A stretch of 64,000 nucleotides of DNA from Pholis gunnellus. Lineage: Eukaryota > Chordata > Actinopteri > Perciformes > Pholidae. A program made the translations under genes and the position numbers. The notes beneath the pieces are model-generated. The model ran no database searches. It worked only from the letters and a program-made list of their open reading frames with translations, and was not told the DNA's origin. The DNA is taken from the NCBI GenBank assembly GCA_910591455.2, contig OU342804.1, positions 5,523,133-5,587,132 of the forward strand. Direction: 5' to 3'. Below, one piece after another: positions 1-11,600 of the stretch (position 1 is its first letter; every line of letters begins with the position of its first letter).

Positions 1-1026
1 CATCATTTTTTTATGAACATAACTTTTGGTGAAATATTACCTTTTATGAATAAAAGGATGAATTAATAAAAGAAAAATGTAATTTAGATGATTTTGTTAA
101 ATGGGTTTATTCGCACATCTTTTTCTGAATTATCTTTTAATTTGCATATTTTCTAGCGGACTGTACATCGAGTTTCTATAAACATTCAGTTTGTAGCTCA
201 TAATCTCAGCTACACTGAAAGCTTTTAATATGTAGTTTTGTTTTGTTTACGGTTGAATCTGTGCAGCTGTAAAAACATCAGTTCATGAATCTTTGATTTC
301 TTCATTTGAAAACATTAAATAAAGTTATGATGCAAAGTTCTGAAAGTATTTTATAATAAATATCAGGGAAAAGTATTTAAAACTATATTTTGTCTTTGAA
401 TTATTTCAGTTTTTTACTATTAGTTATTTTTAAAACGATTTAAAGAGTCAAATGAACTGCTGTCCTCACTGTTAGAGGATTCTCTGTCCTGTTGGTGAAG
501 GAAGCGCGTGATGAGAGTCCTCGTGAAGATTTGTAATCATTAAATATCTCACACTAAAATAGAAGTTTCAGACTCAGACAGTCGATTATGTTTACAGTTT
601 ATTAGTAATCTGGGCTACAAACTGGATTATTGTTAGAAATATAACAAACAAGCTGAATCTTAAATAAAACAGAACTAGATTATCATTAAATCATTCACAG
701 CACACAAACATTTTTGTAAATTTTCTTTCATGGACAATGAAAATATAATTGTATGTTCAACACAACTAAACATCGACTATTGTAGAAGAAAATTTTATAT
801 ATTTCAATGTCATTAACCGTATACTTTTCTGTTGCCTTTGTGTATCTCTGACCTCTGTGTGTGACAGTGAATCTATTAATAGTTTACAGGTTATTCAACC
901 TTTGATTCTTTATAAAGCTTCTAACACTTGACTTGTTTCTTTACAGGGTTTGTATAAAGGTAATAAAGTAGTTTATGAATATGAGTCTACAGATAGTCAC
1001 ACACACAGTCACACACAGTCACACAG

Positions 1027-1060
<34 letters not shown>

Positions 1061-1579
1061 CCAATTCAAATACATCTCAAAATAAAAGTGCAGCAGGTTA
1101 CTCTGTATTGAGGTTTTAACCCACAAATTTGACCAGTAAAATATCAGATATACATGAGACACCGCCTTGCTGAAAGTAGTCCCCAATAAACGCACTATTT
1201 CCTTTGTTTTATTGATTAAAAACTACAGCTGTTAAATAATATTTAATATTACTGTATTTGGAGTCTTTTTGTTGTTGTAAGATTTCGGTCTTCAGCAGTC
1301 TGAAAGTATTTAGAGACGTTTTGATAAAGCCATCTTCGCCCTTTTAAAAGCCTCTTAGTATTCATTCACACTGTTACACAACAAATACCAGACATCAGCT
1401 TTGACACCAGCGGAACCGTAAGAGAAGAAGATAACGTGTTAATCTTTAGGGCCGGTCATCTCCCTCGTGATGACTAAAGGACAGAGCAGCATTATGTCAT
1501 GAAGTGACTGTAAATCACCCTCATAAAGAAGGGCCGCTGTGTGTCGCTGAATGCCGAGGCTGGTGGAGGAACACAGTAC
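1..1579 (-). other. rab11a intron 4 (partial)
   Basis: AT-rich intronic sequence. I looked for the expected last exon (EIYRIVSQKQ and a double-cysteine end) on the minus strand and saw none. It includes an interrupted (CA)n tract at about 990-1059. Confidence 0.7.
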
Positions 1580-1660
1580 CTGTCAGGATGGTCTGGAAGG
1601 CCGTCTCAACGTTGGTGGAGTCCAGCGCCGACGTCTCCAGAAAAGATAAACCGTTCTTCT
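1580..1660 (-). CDS. rab11a: rab11a exon 4
   Basis: Encodes EKNGLSFLETSALDSTNVET and AFQTILT, residues 144-170, with the SAL (G5) motif. Acceptor CCGCAG|AG, donor ACAG|GTACTG. The phase leaves one base for the glutamate that opens the last exon off-window. Confidence 0.94.
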
Positions 1661-4600
1661 CTGCGGAGGCCAAAAAGAAAAGTGTTAAGCGGTGCGTTAA
1701 CATATGCAGCATTCCACAGATAGCGGCGCAGTTTGACCTCAGAGACGGGAACGAGGAACTCGTACCAGACACCGTTTAGGCTGAATATGAGATTAAACTG
1801 CTGATTCCACGTTTAGACGGCATCCCTACAAATCATTACCTAAAAGAAATATATCACAATAAATATAAATTGACATTAGAGGTGTAACGACCATTGACCC
1901 ATACTGATCCTCCTCCCGGTTCATCACACATGTGAACTGTAGATTAATGACACAGCTTAACGTTAACCATCAGTGTAAATAAAGTTTTACTATTATAACC
2001 TTCTTCCTTCCTCCCCTTCCTCCCCCTTCCTTCTCCTCCTCCTCCTCCTCCTCCTCCTCCTCCTCCTTTCATCCTTCCTCCTCGCTTCCTTCCTTCCTTC
2101 TTCTCCTCCTCCCTTCCTCCTCACTTCCTTTCATCCTTCCTCCTCGCTCGCTCCCTTCTTCTTCTCCTCTTTCTAGTCTCTGATCTCTGATAATGTTTCA
2201 TTGTAAACAACCAATCAGAGGAGAGCTAGTAACGTTAGCAGCACCGCTAACGGCTAACCAACGGAGGTTCACTTCAGTTGCATTGTGATGCCTTCAGGCT
2301 CTGCTCAGTGAACATGAGTACTGTCTGAAGGTGAATTATAACGTTATCATGATGTGTTCACATGTAATCTGTAAAATGTAGTTTTGGTGATAAACTTGAA
2401 TAAATCCAGTAGTTTGAAGGAGATGTTTTCACATGAATATAAAATAGATATTAGAGATGAATTATGATCTGTTTAACACACAAGCTCTAAGCTCATTATA
2501 CATCATTAAACATGACAAGATGTTTTTATCAATAAAAATACAATATTATATTTCCTAAGTATTTGAATTGTGTGTTTTTATGAAGAAAAAAATACTATAT
2601 AAATTTCTATAATATATATATAAAAGTATAACATTTTGTATTTCTGATGTTTTACTGACTTTAGAGAGTTGAAATAATGTTGGGTGTTTGTGGGTAAATA
2701 AATATAATAAATAAATAAATAAATAAATAGACTAGTCTCACCGGCGAAAGCCCGCGCCTCGTCGGTGGGAACGGCCCGGAGGTGACGCAGGTCGCTCTTG
2801 TTTCCCACCAGCATGATGACGATGTTGCTGTCAGCGTGATCCCTCAGCTCCTTCAGCCAGCGCTCCACGTTCTCATACGTTAGGTGTTTGGCGATGTCGT
2901 AGACGAGGAGAGCCCCCACCGCCCCGCGGTAGTACCTGCAGCACAGAGATCTCACATTAATAGTCGGCATGTTGCGTTGGTCCAGCTGCATACCCGAGTC
3001 GGTCGATTGTGTTTCACAGCTTGATATCTCTGAGGCCTGTTTAGCGTAGAGATGACAGATTAACATCGTGTGTGTCATGAAGTCACCTCTACCTTCATGT
3101 GCTGCACAGGAAACGTATTATCTGTGCACTGAGGGGACAATTTAAACCACTGAACTGAGAAAAGAAATACAAACACAGAAGTTCAAGGAGGAGGAGGAGG
3201 AGGTCTAAATGGCTCTGATGCTTATTAAATACAACATGCATTAGTTCAGCTGGACAGGAGTTTATTCTGGCCGGCATGTTTGATTAAGTGGTGTCAGGAG
3301 ATGTTGATGTACTTGTAGTTCAGCACACGTGTGAACCGCGGATTCATTTCACAGTTTATCCATCACAGTGGTTTTACCGACGTCGTTATCGACAGTAAAA
3401 AACATGCGATGGGCATTGTGCTTTCTGTTCGCTGAGGAAGGTTAGCAGCGTTAGCAGCTAAAAGCTAGCACACGGATTCAGTTACATTATGATGCGTTCA
3501 GGCTCTGCTCAGAATAAATCACTATTGGGTGAAGGTAAATTATAACGTTGACATTTTTGGTAGTATTTAGAAGAATCAATTTCCACTGAACATTTTAAAA
3601 CTACATTTTGGTGATAAACTTGAATAAATCCAGTAGTTTGAAGGACACGTTTTCACACGAATATAAAACAGATATTAGAGATGAATTATGAGCTGTTTAA
3701 CTTCCTAACACGAGCTCTAAGCACATTATTATACAGCATTAATACTAATAATGAGGTTTGTTTTTTATCAATAAAAACAATCTTCTATTTCTAATCATTT
3801 GAATTATATGTTTTATTAAATCACAAAGTAAAACAACCATTTAGAATATTTTGATGGTTTACAGACTTCAGAGCGGTTCAAATGATTTTTGGGACGTTGG
3901 TGAAAAAATAAAATAGTCTGAAGTCTTGTGGACCAGCTGATACAACCAAACAAAACAACAACAATGATCGGGGATCTCTAAAAGTTATATTTATCCCTTT
4001 CTTCTGTTGTGCTGAGCCGATGTGGGACTCGATACGAACCCTGAGCTTTACATCAGTTACACATCATATCGAGACATTATGGTCTGTGTTCCTGTATCGA
4101 CAATAAAATAAACACTGTTATGACTGTTAATGAATCGTTTACATGCAACGGTTCGTGGAAGACTCTGGCCCAGATTGCTGCAGACGTAGCGCTGTGATGT
4201 TGATGCATATGGAGGCGTGTTCTTTAAACTATGAGATTAAAACATCTCAATATATCTGTATGATGATACGTATGGTATTGAAGGTGACGTCCTCTGTACT
4301 CACGCTGATGTGATGGCCCGGTAGCGCTCCTGGCCAGCCGTGTCCCAGATCTGGGCCTTCACCGTCTTGCCGTCCACCTGGATGCTGCGCGTGGCGAACT
4401 CGACCCCGATGGTGCTCTTGCTCTCCAGGTTGAACTCGTTGCGGGTGAAACGAGACAGCAGGTTACTCTTCCCCACGCCCGAGTCACCGATGAGGACCAC
4501 TGGGACACACAGAGCGCGTTTTAATACCACAAATGAGAACAAAATGTACAAACTTGCATTTTAAATGTTATTACACCTGAATGCACTGATCTCACTTGAT

Positions 4601-7068
4601 GAGGCTGTTAAAAGCTATTTTTGAATTTTTAATTGTTGGATAATCTTTTTGCTGCTTCTCATTTGTGGAGGGCTACAATTAATTTCATTGTTGAATAAAC
4701 TGTTGAATATTTTCTCTAATAAGTTAGTTGTTGATTCTATAAAATATATATATACGTGTTTTCCAAAGCCCTCAAAGATATTCAGTTCAGTGTCAGAGGA
4801 GGAAAGAAACCAGAAAACATTCACATCTAAGAAGCTGGAATCAGAGAATTTTGACCTTTTTTATCCCTAAAAAAAAAGACTCAAACTGATTAATGAAAAT
4901 AGTCAGCGATACCTTTAATAGCTGTTAACTAATGGATCACCCGTTGCAGCTCTATATCTGTGAGGAGTTTATCTTATGAGTCACTGAATCTTCGTAGTTT
5001 AACATATTGTAACATTTCTCAGAATTTTTCCCAGATCAATCGATGATGAAAGTGGAGATTAGTGTTAGTGGTGCAATTACAACTTATTTTACAGCATCGC
5101 ATACTCGCGTTACGTGATATTTTGGTACTCAAACACACAGTTTATACATATTTCAACTTAATGCTCGTTTAAACTTAATATTACCAGGTTTTTCCAGTAA
5201 TTTCACTTTCATTATTTCTTGTAGTTGCCAGAATATCTTGAAGCTTTTCAACCTGTATTTGTTTGGGTGTAAAGTATTCTTTCACATATTTACTTCCGAC
5301 CATTATGTGGATCTGCACCAGATCATCTCTAACCTGCAGGTCTGTGTTCATGCATTTCATTGGTTGTATTTGGTCGTGTACGACACCGTAGAAATGTATT
5401 TGTTGTTCTGTATATCAGTGTTTGTCAACGACATACAGTACAAATACCTGAAGCTACTCATAATACCAGTGGTGGAAAGTAACTAAATACCTTTATTCAT
5501 GTACTGCACTTAAGTACATCTTTGGGGTTTGTTTACTTGAGTATTTAAATTGTATTCTACTTTATACTTCTACATCTCAGAGCAGATCTCGTACTTTTTA
5601 CTCTACTACTGTCTGACAGCTTTAGTTACTTCTCAGATCTACATTTTACAAACAAAACATGTGACCAGTTTATGAAATATGATGACTGTGTGACTCTATC
5701 CACCAGTATATTAAGTATTTAAAATGTGCTCCATCGGCTGCTACATTACAAAGCATCATCAATAATATGATAATAATACAACACAGTGGAGGGATAGTTC
5801 TGCAAATACTTTGGAATTTTTACTTCAGTCAGATATTAAAAGGCAGGACATTTACAGAGTATATAAATACACTATAATACTACTACTTTTACTTAAGTAA
5901 CAGTTTCAAACACCAGTAAGATAAGATCGTAAGATTTTACACAAACTGCAAAACATTAAATATAAAACATGTAAGTTAGCTGCAAGTCAGATCATTTTTC
6001 AGATATTAGAATAACAAAGACTTTTTTACTATTTAACGTTAATTCATAATTTACTGATAACATTCATAATGACGTTATTCCACAAACAGAAGGTGAAGTC
6101 TCACCTCAACCTCTCCTGGAATGCAGATATACACTCATTGTGTGTCAGACCGAAGCCTCAGTTCATCAATCAATCACAAAACTACAACACTCTGCTATTT
6201 GTTTGGTTAAATCTTTGCACTATTGTTTAGTTAATTTAATAATATTCTATTTCATTGTAAATAGTGTGCATTTTGTTTACATATAATAGTTGTACTCTGT
6301 TATGCTTATTGTATATATTGTGCATTTGATATTTTTACTCTATTTGTATTTACCTGTACCATAATTGTTGTATTAGTTTGTATATTTGATATTTAATATG
6401 TGTTACTCTGTTATTTGTATTGCTTTACTTGTATCTACAAATGCTGCTGTAGCGAAAATATTTCCCTTGTGGGATTAATAAAGTAAATATCTATCTATCT
6501 ATTAATAAATAAATGCTAACACTCGGTGTAGCTTAGTTAGCTTTTATTTTATTGTATATTTTAACGTAATTAATTATCATATCCGCTTTATTGGCTCCTG
6601 TGGAGATAAATAATGTGATAATAACGGTTAACGTGAGGTGTGTCCGACGTGAAGCTGGTCCGCACCCACTGATGGCGAGCTAGCATCGAGCTAATATCGA
6701 GCTAACTAGCTGCTAACGTTAGCAGATGCTCAAGACGCCCCGTCTTTTCCTAACGACAACTAAACGTAACGTGACGTAATCGGCTGCTGATTTCACGTCC
6801 GCTGTTTAGCGGAGGGTTGTTGTGAGTCACATAACTTGTTTAACCGTGTTGACATTTCTCAGAAAAGCTCGGTGAAAACAAAGCAATCAAGAGCACAAAG
6901 GTGTGACGGTCGGCTACGTTATCATTAGCATAGTCAGTTCATATAGCTGGCCTGGTTAGCATGTCAGCTAACAGCTAACAGGACTGGAGAGCTGCAACAA
7001 TAACGAGAAAAAAAGCTTTTGTTTTTACCTTTGAACAAATAATCATACTCGTCATCTCTAGTGCCCAT
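1580..7068 (-). CDS. rab11a: rab11a, Rab11-family small GTPase (gene span, exons 1-4; 3' end outside window)
   Basis: Exons in transcript order: 7029-7068, 4304-4499, 2742-2935, 1580-1660, all with GT-AG borders and matching phases, giving residues 1-170. Rab11 is a GTPase of recycling endosomes controlling return of cargo to the plasma membrane through effectors such as the Rab11-FIPs and myosin V. Seen here: N-terminus MGTRDDEYDYLFK, P-loop GDSGVGKS (18-25), switch I STIGVEF, switch II WDTAGQERY with Gln70, NKSD (124-127) and the SAL motif. The choice of rab11a over rab11b rests on HADSNIV, EKNGLSF and AFQTILT, which are a-type. The final exon, with the hypervariable tail and C-terminal cysteines, is not in 1-1579, so it lies beyond the left edge. 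No frame breaks. Confidence 0.95.
1661..2741 (-). other. rab11a intron 3 with pyrimidine tract and one copy of an intronic duplication
   Basis: Holds a strongly pyrimidine-rich stretch (2000-2170) with a (CTC)n core at 2033-2067. The 1915-2735 part resembles 3315-3920 on the other side of exon 3. Confidence 0.7.
2742..2935 (-). CDS. rab11a: rab11a exon 3
   Basis: Encodes about residues 79-144, from YYRGAVGALLVYDIA to DEARAFA. It contains the guanine-specificity motif NKSD. Acceptor GCTGCAG|G, donor GCCG|GTGAGA. Confidence 0.96.
2936..4303 (-). other. rab11a intron 2
   Basis: Noncoding. The 3315-3920 segment is a diverged direct repeat of 1915-2735. Nothing else is recognised. Confidence 0.7.
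4304..4499 (-). CDS. rab11a: rab11a exon 2
   Basis: Encodes about residues 14-79: VVLIGDSGVGKSNLLSRF, then switch I and WDTAGQERYRAITSA. Acceptor CCCAG|TG, donor GC|GTGAGT. It holds the P-loop and both switches, the nucleotide-sensing core. Confidence 0.96.
5467..5920 (+). repeat. MITE-like interspersed repeat, family beginning CAGTGGTGGA
   Basis: Begins CAGTGGTGGAAAGTAAC and continues with the acttaagtac, cttgagtattt and gacagctttagttact motifs that recur at 7630-8165, 11960-12095 and 56473-56945. The right end is degraded, so its boundary is approximate. The hAT-like assignment is inference from the terminal inverted repeat of the 56473 copy. Confidence 0.6.
6180..6500 (+). repeat. Retroelement-like 3' end with ATCT tail
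   Basis: Ends with ttcccttgtgggattaataa followed by (ATCT) units, the form of many teleost non-LTR retroelement 3' ends. A related end with TATCT units is at 53080-53172. I cannot name the family. Confidence 0.45.
7029..7068 (-). CDS. rab11a: rab11a exon 1 (start codon)
   Basis: Reads MGTRDDEYDYLFK plus one base, then donor GTAAAAAC. The start codon is the ATG at 7068, fixed by the invariant Rab11 N-terminus. The stretch is too short to appear as an ORF. Confidence 0.93.
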
Positions 7069-7629
7069 CGTCTTAGTGGTAAATGGTTATTAGTCCAAGA
7101 TTTAATGTGATTTAATGAAAGGAAGGCGATCTACTTCCAACGGGAATCTGTTTGGGAGCCGCACTTCCGCAATGTCTTCTTCTACGTTTTATTTTCCAGC
7201 AGCACACGAAGATGACTCTGACATCTAGTGGATGGAAGATGGAGCATTTGACTTTACACGCTGTATCTATTTAAATCTGCTTTTAACCTGTAAAGTCAGT
7301 TATGTATGTTTCTTCCGTGTTGTTCCTTACTGTTATGATGTCATCTATTTTGTTTTTATTGTAATTACTTCTATTGTTTGTGTTTGTGCCATGTAAAGTG
7401 TCTTTGAGTACCTTTTTAAAGCACTATACAAATATAATGTATTATTATTAACCATAGAGTGTATATCCAGTTTAATAAACTACTTTTATAAAATAAGATC
7501 TTAACCTACAGTAATGTATCGTAATGCATTAGTTGAGTTATATTATGTGTGAATTATATGAATCAGAAAAAAGGAATCTCTACAACTATGTTTTATATGT
7601 CATGCTACAACTTTTGCATTTTGTTTTAT

Positions 7630-8165
7630 GATCATGCTAGTATTCAGATATTTTACTTAAGTAAAAGTAATAGTACAGTATAAAGATACTCTGTTACAAA
7701 TACATTTGTGTATTCACTTCACAATCTCACTTATATGCGAGTACTAAAGTATAGAATCACAATGTACTTAAAGTATTAAAGTGAAATTCTCATTAGGCAG
7801 AATGGTCTCTTCCAGGGAGATATATTATCATCATATTATTGAAAATAAATAAATAAATATATATGAATGTTATATTATACTGCTATTAGTACTGCTGCAG
7901 CATTTTAATCTAACAGCACATTTTAACTACTCTATGCTGTAATAATTTAATAATAATAAATTAATCTGTAGCACAACCGTGTCTTATTTTATAAACTGAT
8001 CACGTTTTTTTTGTAAAATTGTTGATCTGAGAAGTAACTAAAGCTGTCAGAGGAATGTAGTGGAGTAGAAGTAAAAAAGATAAATAAAATGAAAATATTC
8101 AAATACAAATTTGAGGTACATTTACTTTACTTAAGTACAGCATACTTGATTAAATGTACTTTACA
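7630..8165 (-). repeat. MITE-like repeat, degraded minus-strand copy
   Basis: Shares acttaagtaaaagta, agtaactaaagctgtcag and tttactttacttaagtac with the 5467-5920 copy in reverse. It is interrupted by AT-rich sequence, and its ends are uncertain. Confidence 0.5.
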
Positions 8166-8379
8166 CATTGTATGTTACAGGGAAGGACAGCAACTGTCAA
8201 AAGTCCCAAACAGTTAGAGTACAAATATATATATATATATATACTGTATAAATATATATAAATAACAGTTAGAGTACAAATATATAGTTTTACTTTTAAA
8301 TTTAAAGTGAATTTGTTTGAATTTAAAGACGACAAAATACACAAATAACTAAATACTGAACCACATGGAATTACTGGAA

Positions 8380-8403
8380 TACTACTACTACTACTACTAC
8401 TAC

Positions 8404-8459
<56 letters not shown>
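8380..8459. repeat. Compound (ACT)n(AAT)n microsatellite
   Basis: About 7 ACT units run directly into about 18 AAT units, followed by imperfect aacaat repeats. Confidence 0.9.
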
Positions 8460-8460
<1 letters not shown>

Positions 8461-8512
8461 TAATAATAACTTAAAAAAATCATAATAAGAATTATAGAAA
8501 AAATGTCTTAAT

Positions 8513-8522
8513 TTTATTTATT
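8513..8522 (-). promoter_or_regulatory. sh2d7: sh2d7 polyadenylation signal (two overlapping AATAAA)
   Basis: On the minus strand AATAAATAAA begins about 70 nt after the sh2d7 stop at 8591, so the 3' UTR is likely only about 100 nt. Cleavage site not determined. Confidence 0.65.
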
Positions 8523-8590
8523 ACAAAACATTTAAAATTAAAATTTCTGTCTAAGTGAACAAAATATCAAAACAGTCACTGAGTCCTTTT

Positions 8591-8623
8591 TTATTTCTTG
8601 TAATCAGCAAAGAATTTCTTCCA
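8591..8623 (-). CDS. sh2d7: sh2d7 exon 6 (last 10 codons)
   Basis: After acceptor TTGGCAG the phase-0 reading is WKKFFADYKK and TAA. The basic aromatic end is comparable to the KLRRLFFTDRK end of the human protein. Confidence 0.78.
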   Translation of the reverse strand, partial: WKKFFADYKK

Positions 8624-11600
8624 CTGCCAACAGAAAGAAGAGGACAGACGTTCAATTATATATTGTATGCTTTCAATCACATCTCTGATTATTGGTTCTG
8701 ACTTACATTTTTCTTCCAGGTGGACTTGGACATCTTGTTCTTCAGATCCTCCAGAGACTCGTACGTGTTTCCCTGGACGGCGGCAGCCTCACCTGGGATC
8801 TGCTCATAGGTGTTATCGGGCAGCCCGGCAGGCCTCGGCCTCCAGGGAACCTCGGAGTACATGACGTCTCCCTGCTGAGCCGAACCCCCACTAGACCCCG
8901 TCGAGGTCTGGTACAGCGAGTTGGACTTTGACACTTCCACGCCCTGCTGCTCTGACCTGGAGCTGTCTCTGGGATCGTGGAGGGAGTAGGTGACACAGGT
9001 GATCCTCTTCAGAGAAGTGGGTGAGTGAGATGTTGAGGAGGGTCTACTGAACTGGTTCGAGTACGCCTCCTCCTCCTCCTCCTCCTCCGTGCTGCTGTGG
9101 TTCAACTTCGGTAGAGATTTGCTCCTGATCTCGGTATAGCTGGTGTGAGCGGCGTTGAATGAGTCTCTGTCAGACATTAGAGCTTCGTTTGTGTCTCCTC
9201 GGACTCCCTCTGATCCGCTTGGGTCGGTCTGGGTTTGGGATGCTGTGTCGGGCAAAGATTCACTCAGGGAGAAGCCCAGAGGAAGGCCTCTCTTTAATAC
9301 TGGAGGAACGCCCTGAAAGATATGACACCAGAACACTTTGATTTATGGATGAAAAAAGCAATCTCTCCACATGGTCCATTAGTAGCAGCTGGTATCACAT
9401 GATCTTCTTCAGCTGACGGAGGATTTTTAAAGGATTGTCTTATTGTGAACAAGCAAAACCTGCAACGCTCAATGCCATCAGAACAGAATAGAAGTAGAAC
9501 CACAGACTGTATATAAGAAGTGGACGTAGTCACCATCACGTCACTCATTGTAGACCATGGTTTTGAAGCCTTGAGTTCGGCATTTTGGCCGTTGCCATCT
9601 TGGTTTTTTGACACAAGAGGGTGGAGCTAAGTACAACTAAACGCTGAAGAAGACATTTTTAGGCGACCCCACCATCCTGCTACGTTGATTTGAATGGGAC
9701 TGTGCTTTGGAATCCTATTTTATTCGTGTGCTCAATACTTTCTGACGCAGTTCTACTTCTGTGAAATTGAATGAATATTTCTTCCACCACTGCAGAGGTG
9801 TCGGAAAAACACCTTTTGATGAAGTTACAGAACTCTAAAAGTGTTTTTGCATGCAACACAATTCCTCAACAAACAAACATTTGTGCTTAATTCCATCAGT
9901 TGTCCCTTCCGTCATACCTGTGAGTGGGACATGGTGTCTACAGACACCGTCACCGTCAGCTTTCTGCCTTTGGATTTGAGCGGCAGTGTCGGAGCGCCAT
10001 TTTGCAGCTGAATCCTCTGGTTTCTGCCCGGGTCGCTGTGAGGATCATGTTTCTGGTCCCACAGAGTCCGCAGAGCTTGAACACTCAGTGTGGGCTTCCC
10101 TTTGCTGTTGTAATTCACCACATCATACAGTTCACCTGTGTCGACCTGAAAATAACAAGCAGCTTTATTGTCTCCTCACAATGTAAATGATGTTGGCGCC
10201 AGTCAAATTAAAACCAGCGGTGGCTGTAATGGCCCCTCAGATGTTGAAGCGTGTTGTTTGAAGGGCATTAACTGGGCAAACCCTGTGTTATGTTTTAATG
10301 TCTGATGTTATAATATACAACTACTGTCATTAAAATGACAGACCTGCATTACATTAGAATTAACAAAGAAATGCAATCTTTAGGAAAGAAGGTGCATCAA
10401 GAATTACAAACGATCTGGCACACAAAAGGACGAAAAAGTGCCTCTTCAGTTATTGCAAGGCAACAGATCAACACTTTGGTATATTGTCTTTTCACAATAC
10501 AAAAAAACCATGATACACATACAATTTATGTAATTAGAATATTGTGTCAAAATAGATTTTGATGTATTTTTAGCTTGTTGCTGTTGACAAGAATTACATT
10601 TTTAAAAAAAGCATTTCAGATTGCTGGAGAACAAAGTTATTTCACCTAAAACTACATTTCCTGTAAACTGCATGTAACGTTTTACAGTGTGAACATGTGT
10701 TCCTTCAGGTAAAGACCCTCCTCACCTCCAACCAACTGGAGGTCAGGTATTCTCCAAAGGGCTGGAAGGGGCTGACTCTGTGATGCTCGATCAGCTCAAC
10801 GAGACTTCCGTGTGTCTGACAGTCTCCTGATATCACGAACTCTCCGTCTTGATTCTGGGTGATGACGAAATGGCGGCACCTGTCGTGGCCCCTTTTTTTT
10901 TTTTTTAAGCGAAAAACAAAAGCAACAACCAGTGAGGTGAATCAGAAAAGGCCAGCAAAAGATGCGACCGAACAGTGTGGAACAGATTATTATTGTTTAT
11001 TTTTCCCTCACTTGTAGGACAGGATGTAGCCGATGGCTTTGTCACTGAGGCGGATGAGAAAACAGCCCGGAGCTTTATCTCTCAGTAGATCTTCCGTGTC
11101 CCTGAGGGCAGAGAGAGAGACAGAACCATTAAACAAATTAGGATTCAAAATATCTCCGTCATGTCATAAAACCTTTGTTTTCTGTGAGTGATGTGCATGA
11201 GAGGGATTTAAAAAAGAAAAAAGAGATACAAGCTGAACAAGTGATGATAGTCAATTCATGTTTCACCCTTTGATCCTGTCCAATATATTGATTGATTAGC
11301 TTTTTTTCTGGAAGAAGATTATCAGGTTTTAAGCGGTGATTAGAAACTACAGTCTTAGTCTTTTAAATGGAGAGCTGAATTAATTGGCGGGAAAAAACTC
11401 ATGTCATGCATACAGCCTGATATGATCAGTAGCTTGTGGTGGCTAATGTTAGCGAACTTCAGGTTGATATTGGTGTGAAACTGACATTAAAGTGACTGTG
11501 AGGAACTTTGATCTGGTTCTGAACCAGTCTCAGTGTAGTCCTGATCCTCTATCAGACCTCCATCAGTAAAGAGACCATCAGAGAGAAGATGGTCTGTTTC

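Larger units (their letters stand above)
4500..7028 (-). other. rab11a intron 1 with dispersed repeats
   Basis: Contains a MITE-like repeat (5467-5920) and a retroelement-like 3' end finishing in ATCT units at about 6180-6500. The 6600-6990 part near exon 1 is richer in CpG and in GCTAAC/GTTAGC motifs, suggesting promoter-proximal DNA. Confidence 0.6.
7069..8590. other. rab11a to sh2d7 intergenic region
   Basis: 7069-7200 is the rab11a 5' UTR and proximal promoter. The rest is AT-rich: a retroelement-like tail (about 7330-7450), a degraded MITE-like repeat on the minus strand (7630-8165), and (ACT)n(AAT)n at 8380-8459. No exon seen. Confidence 0.6.

Noticed and set aside
1..1579. Search for the last rab11a exon
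   Set aside because: No minus-strand frame with EIYRIVSQKQ or a Cys-Cys end was seen, so the exon must lie outside the window.
3095..3277. Short minus-strand ORF beside rab11a exon 3
   Set aside because: Intronic, low complexity, no homology.
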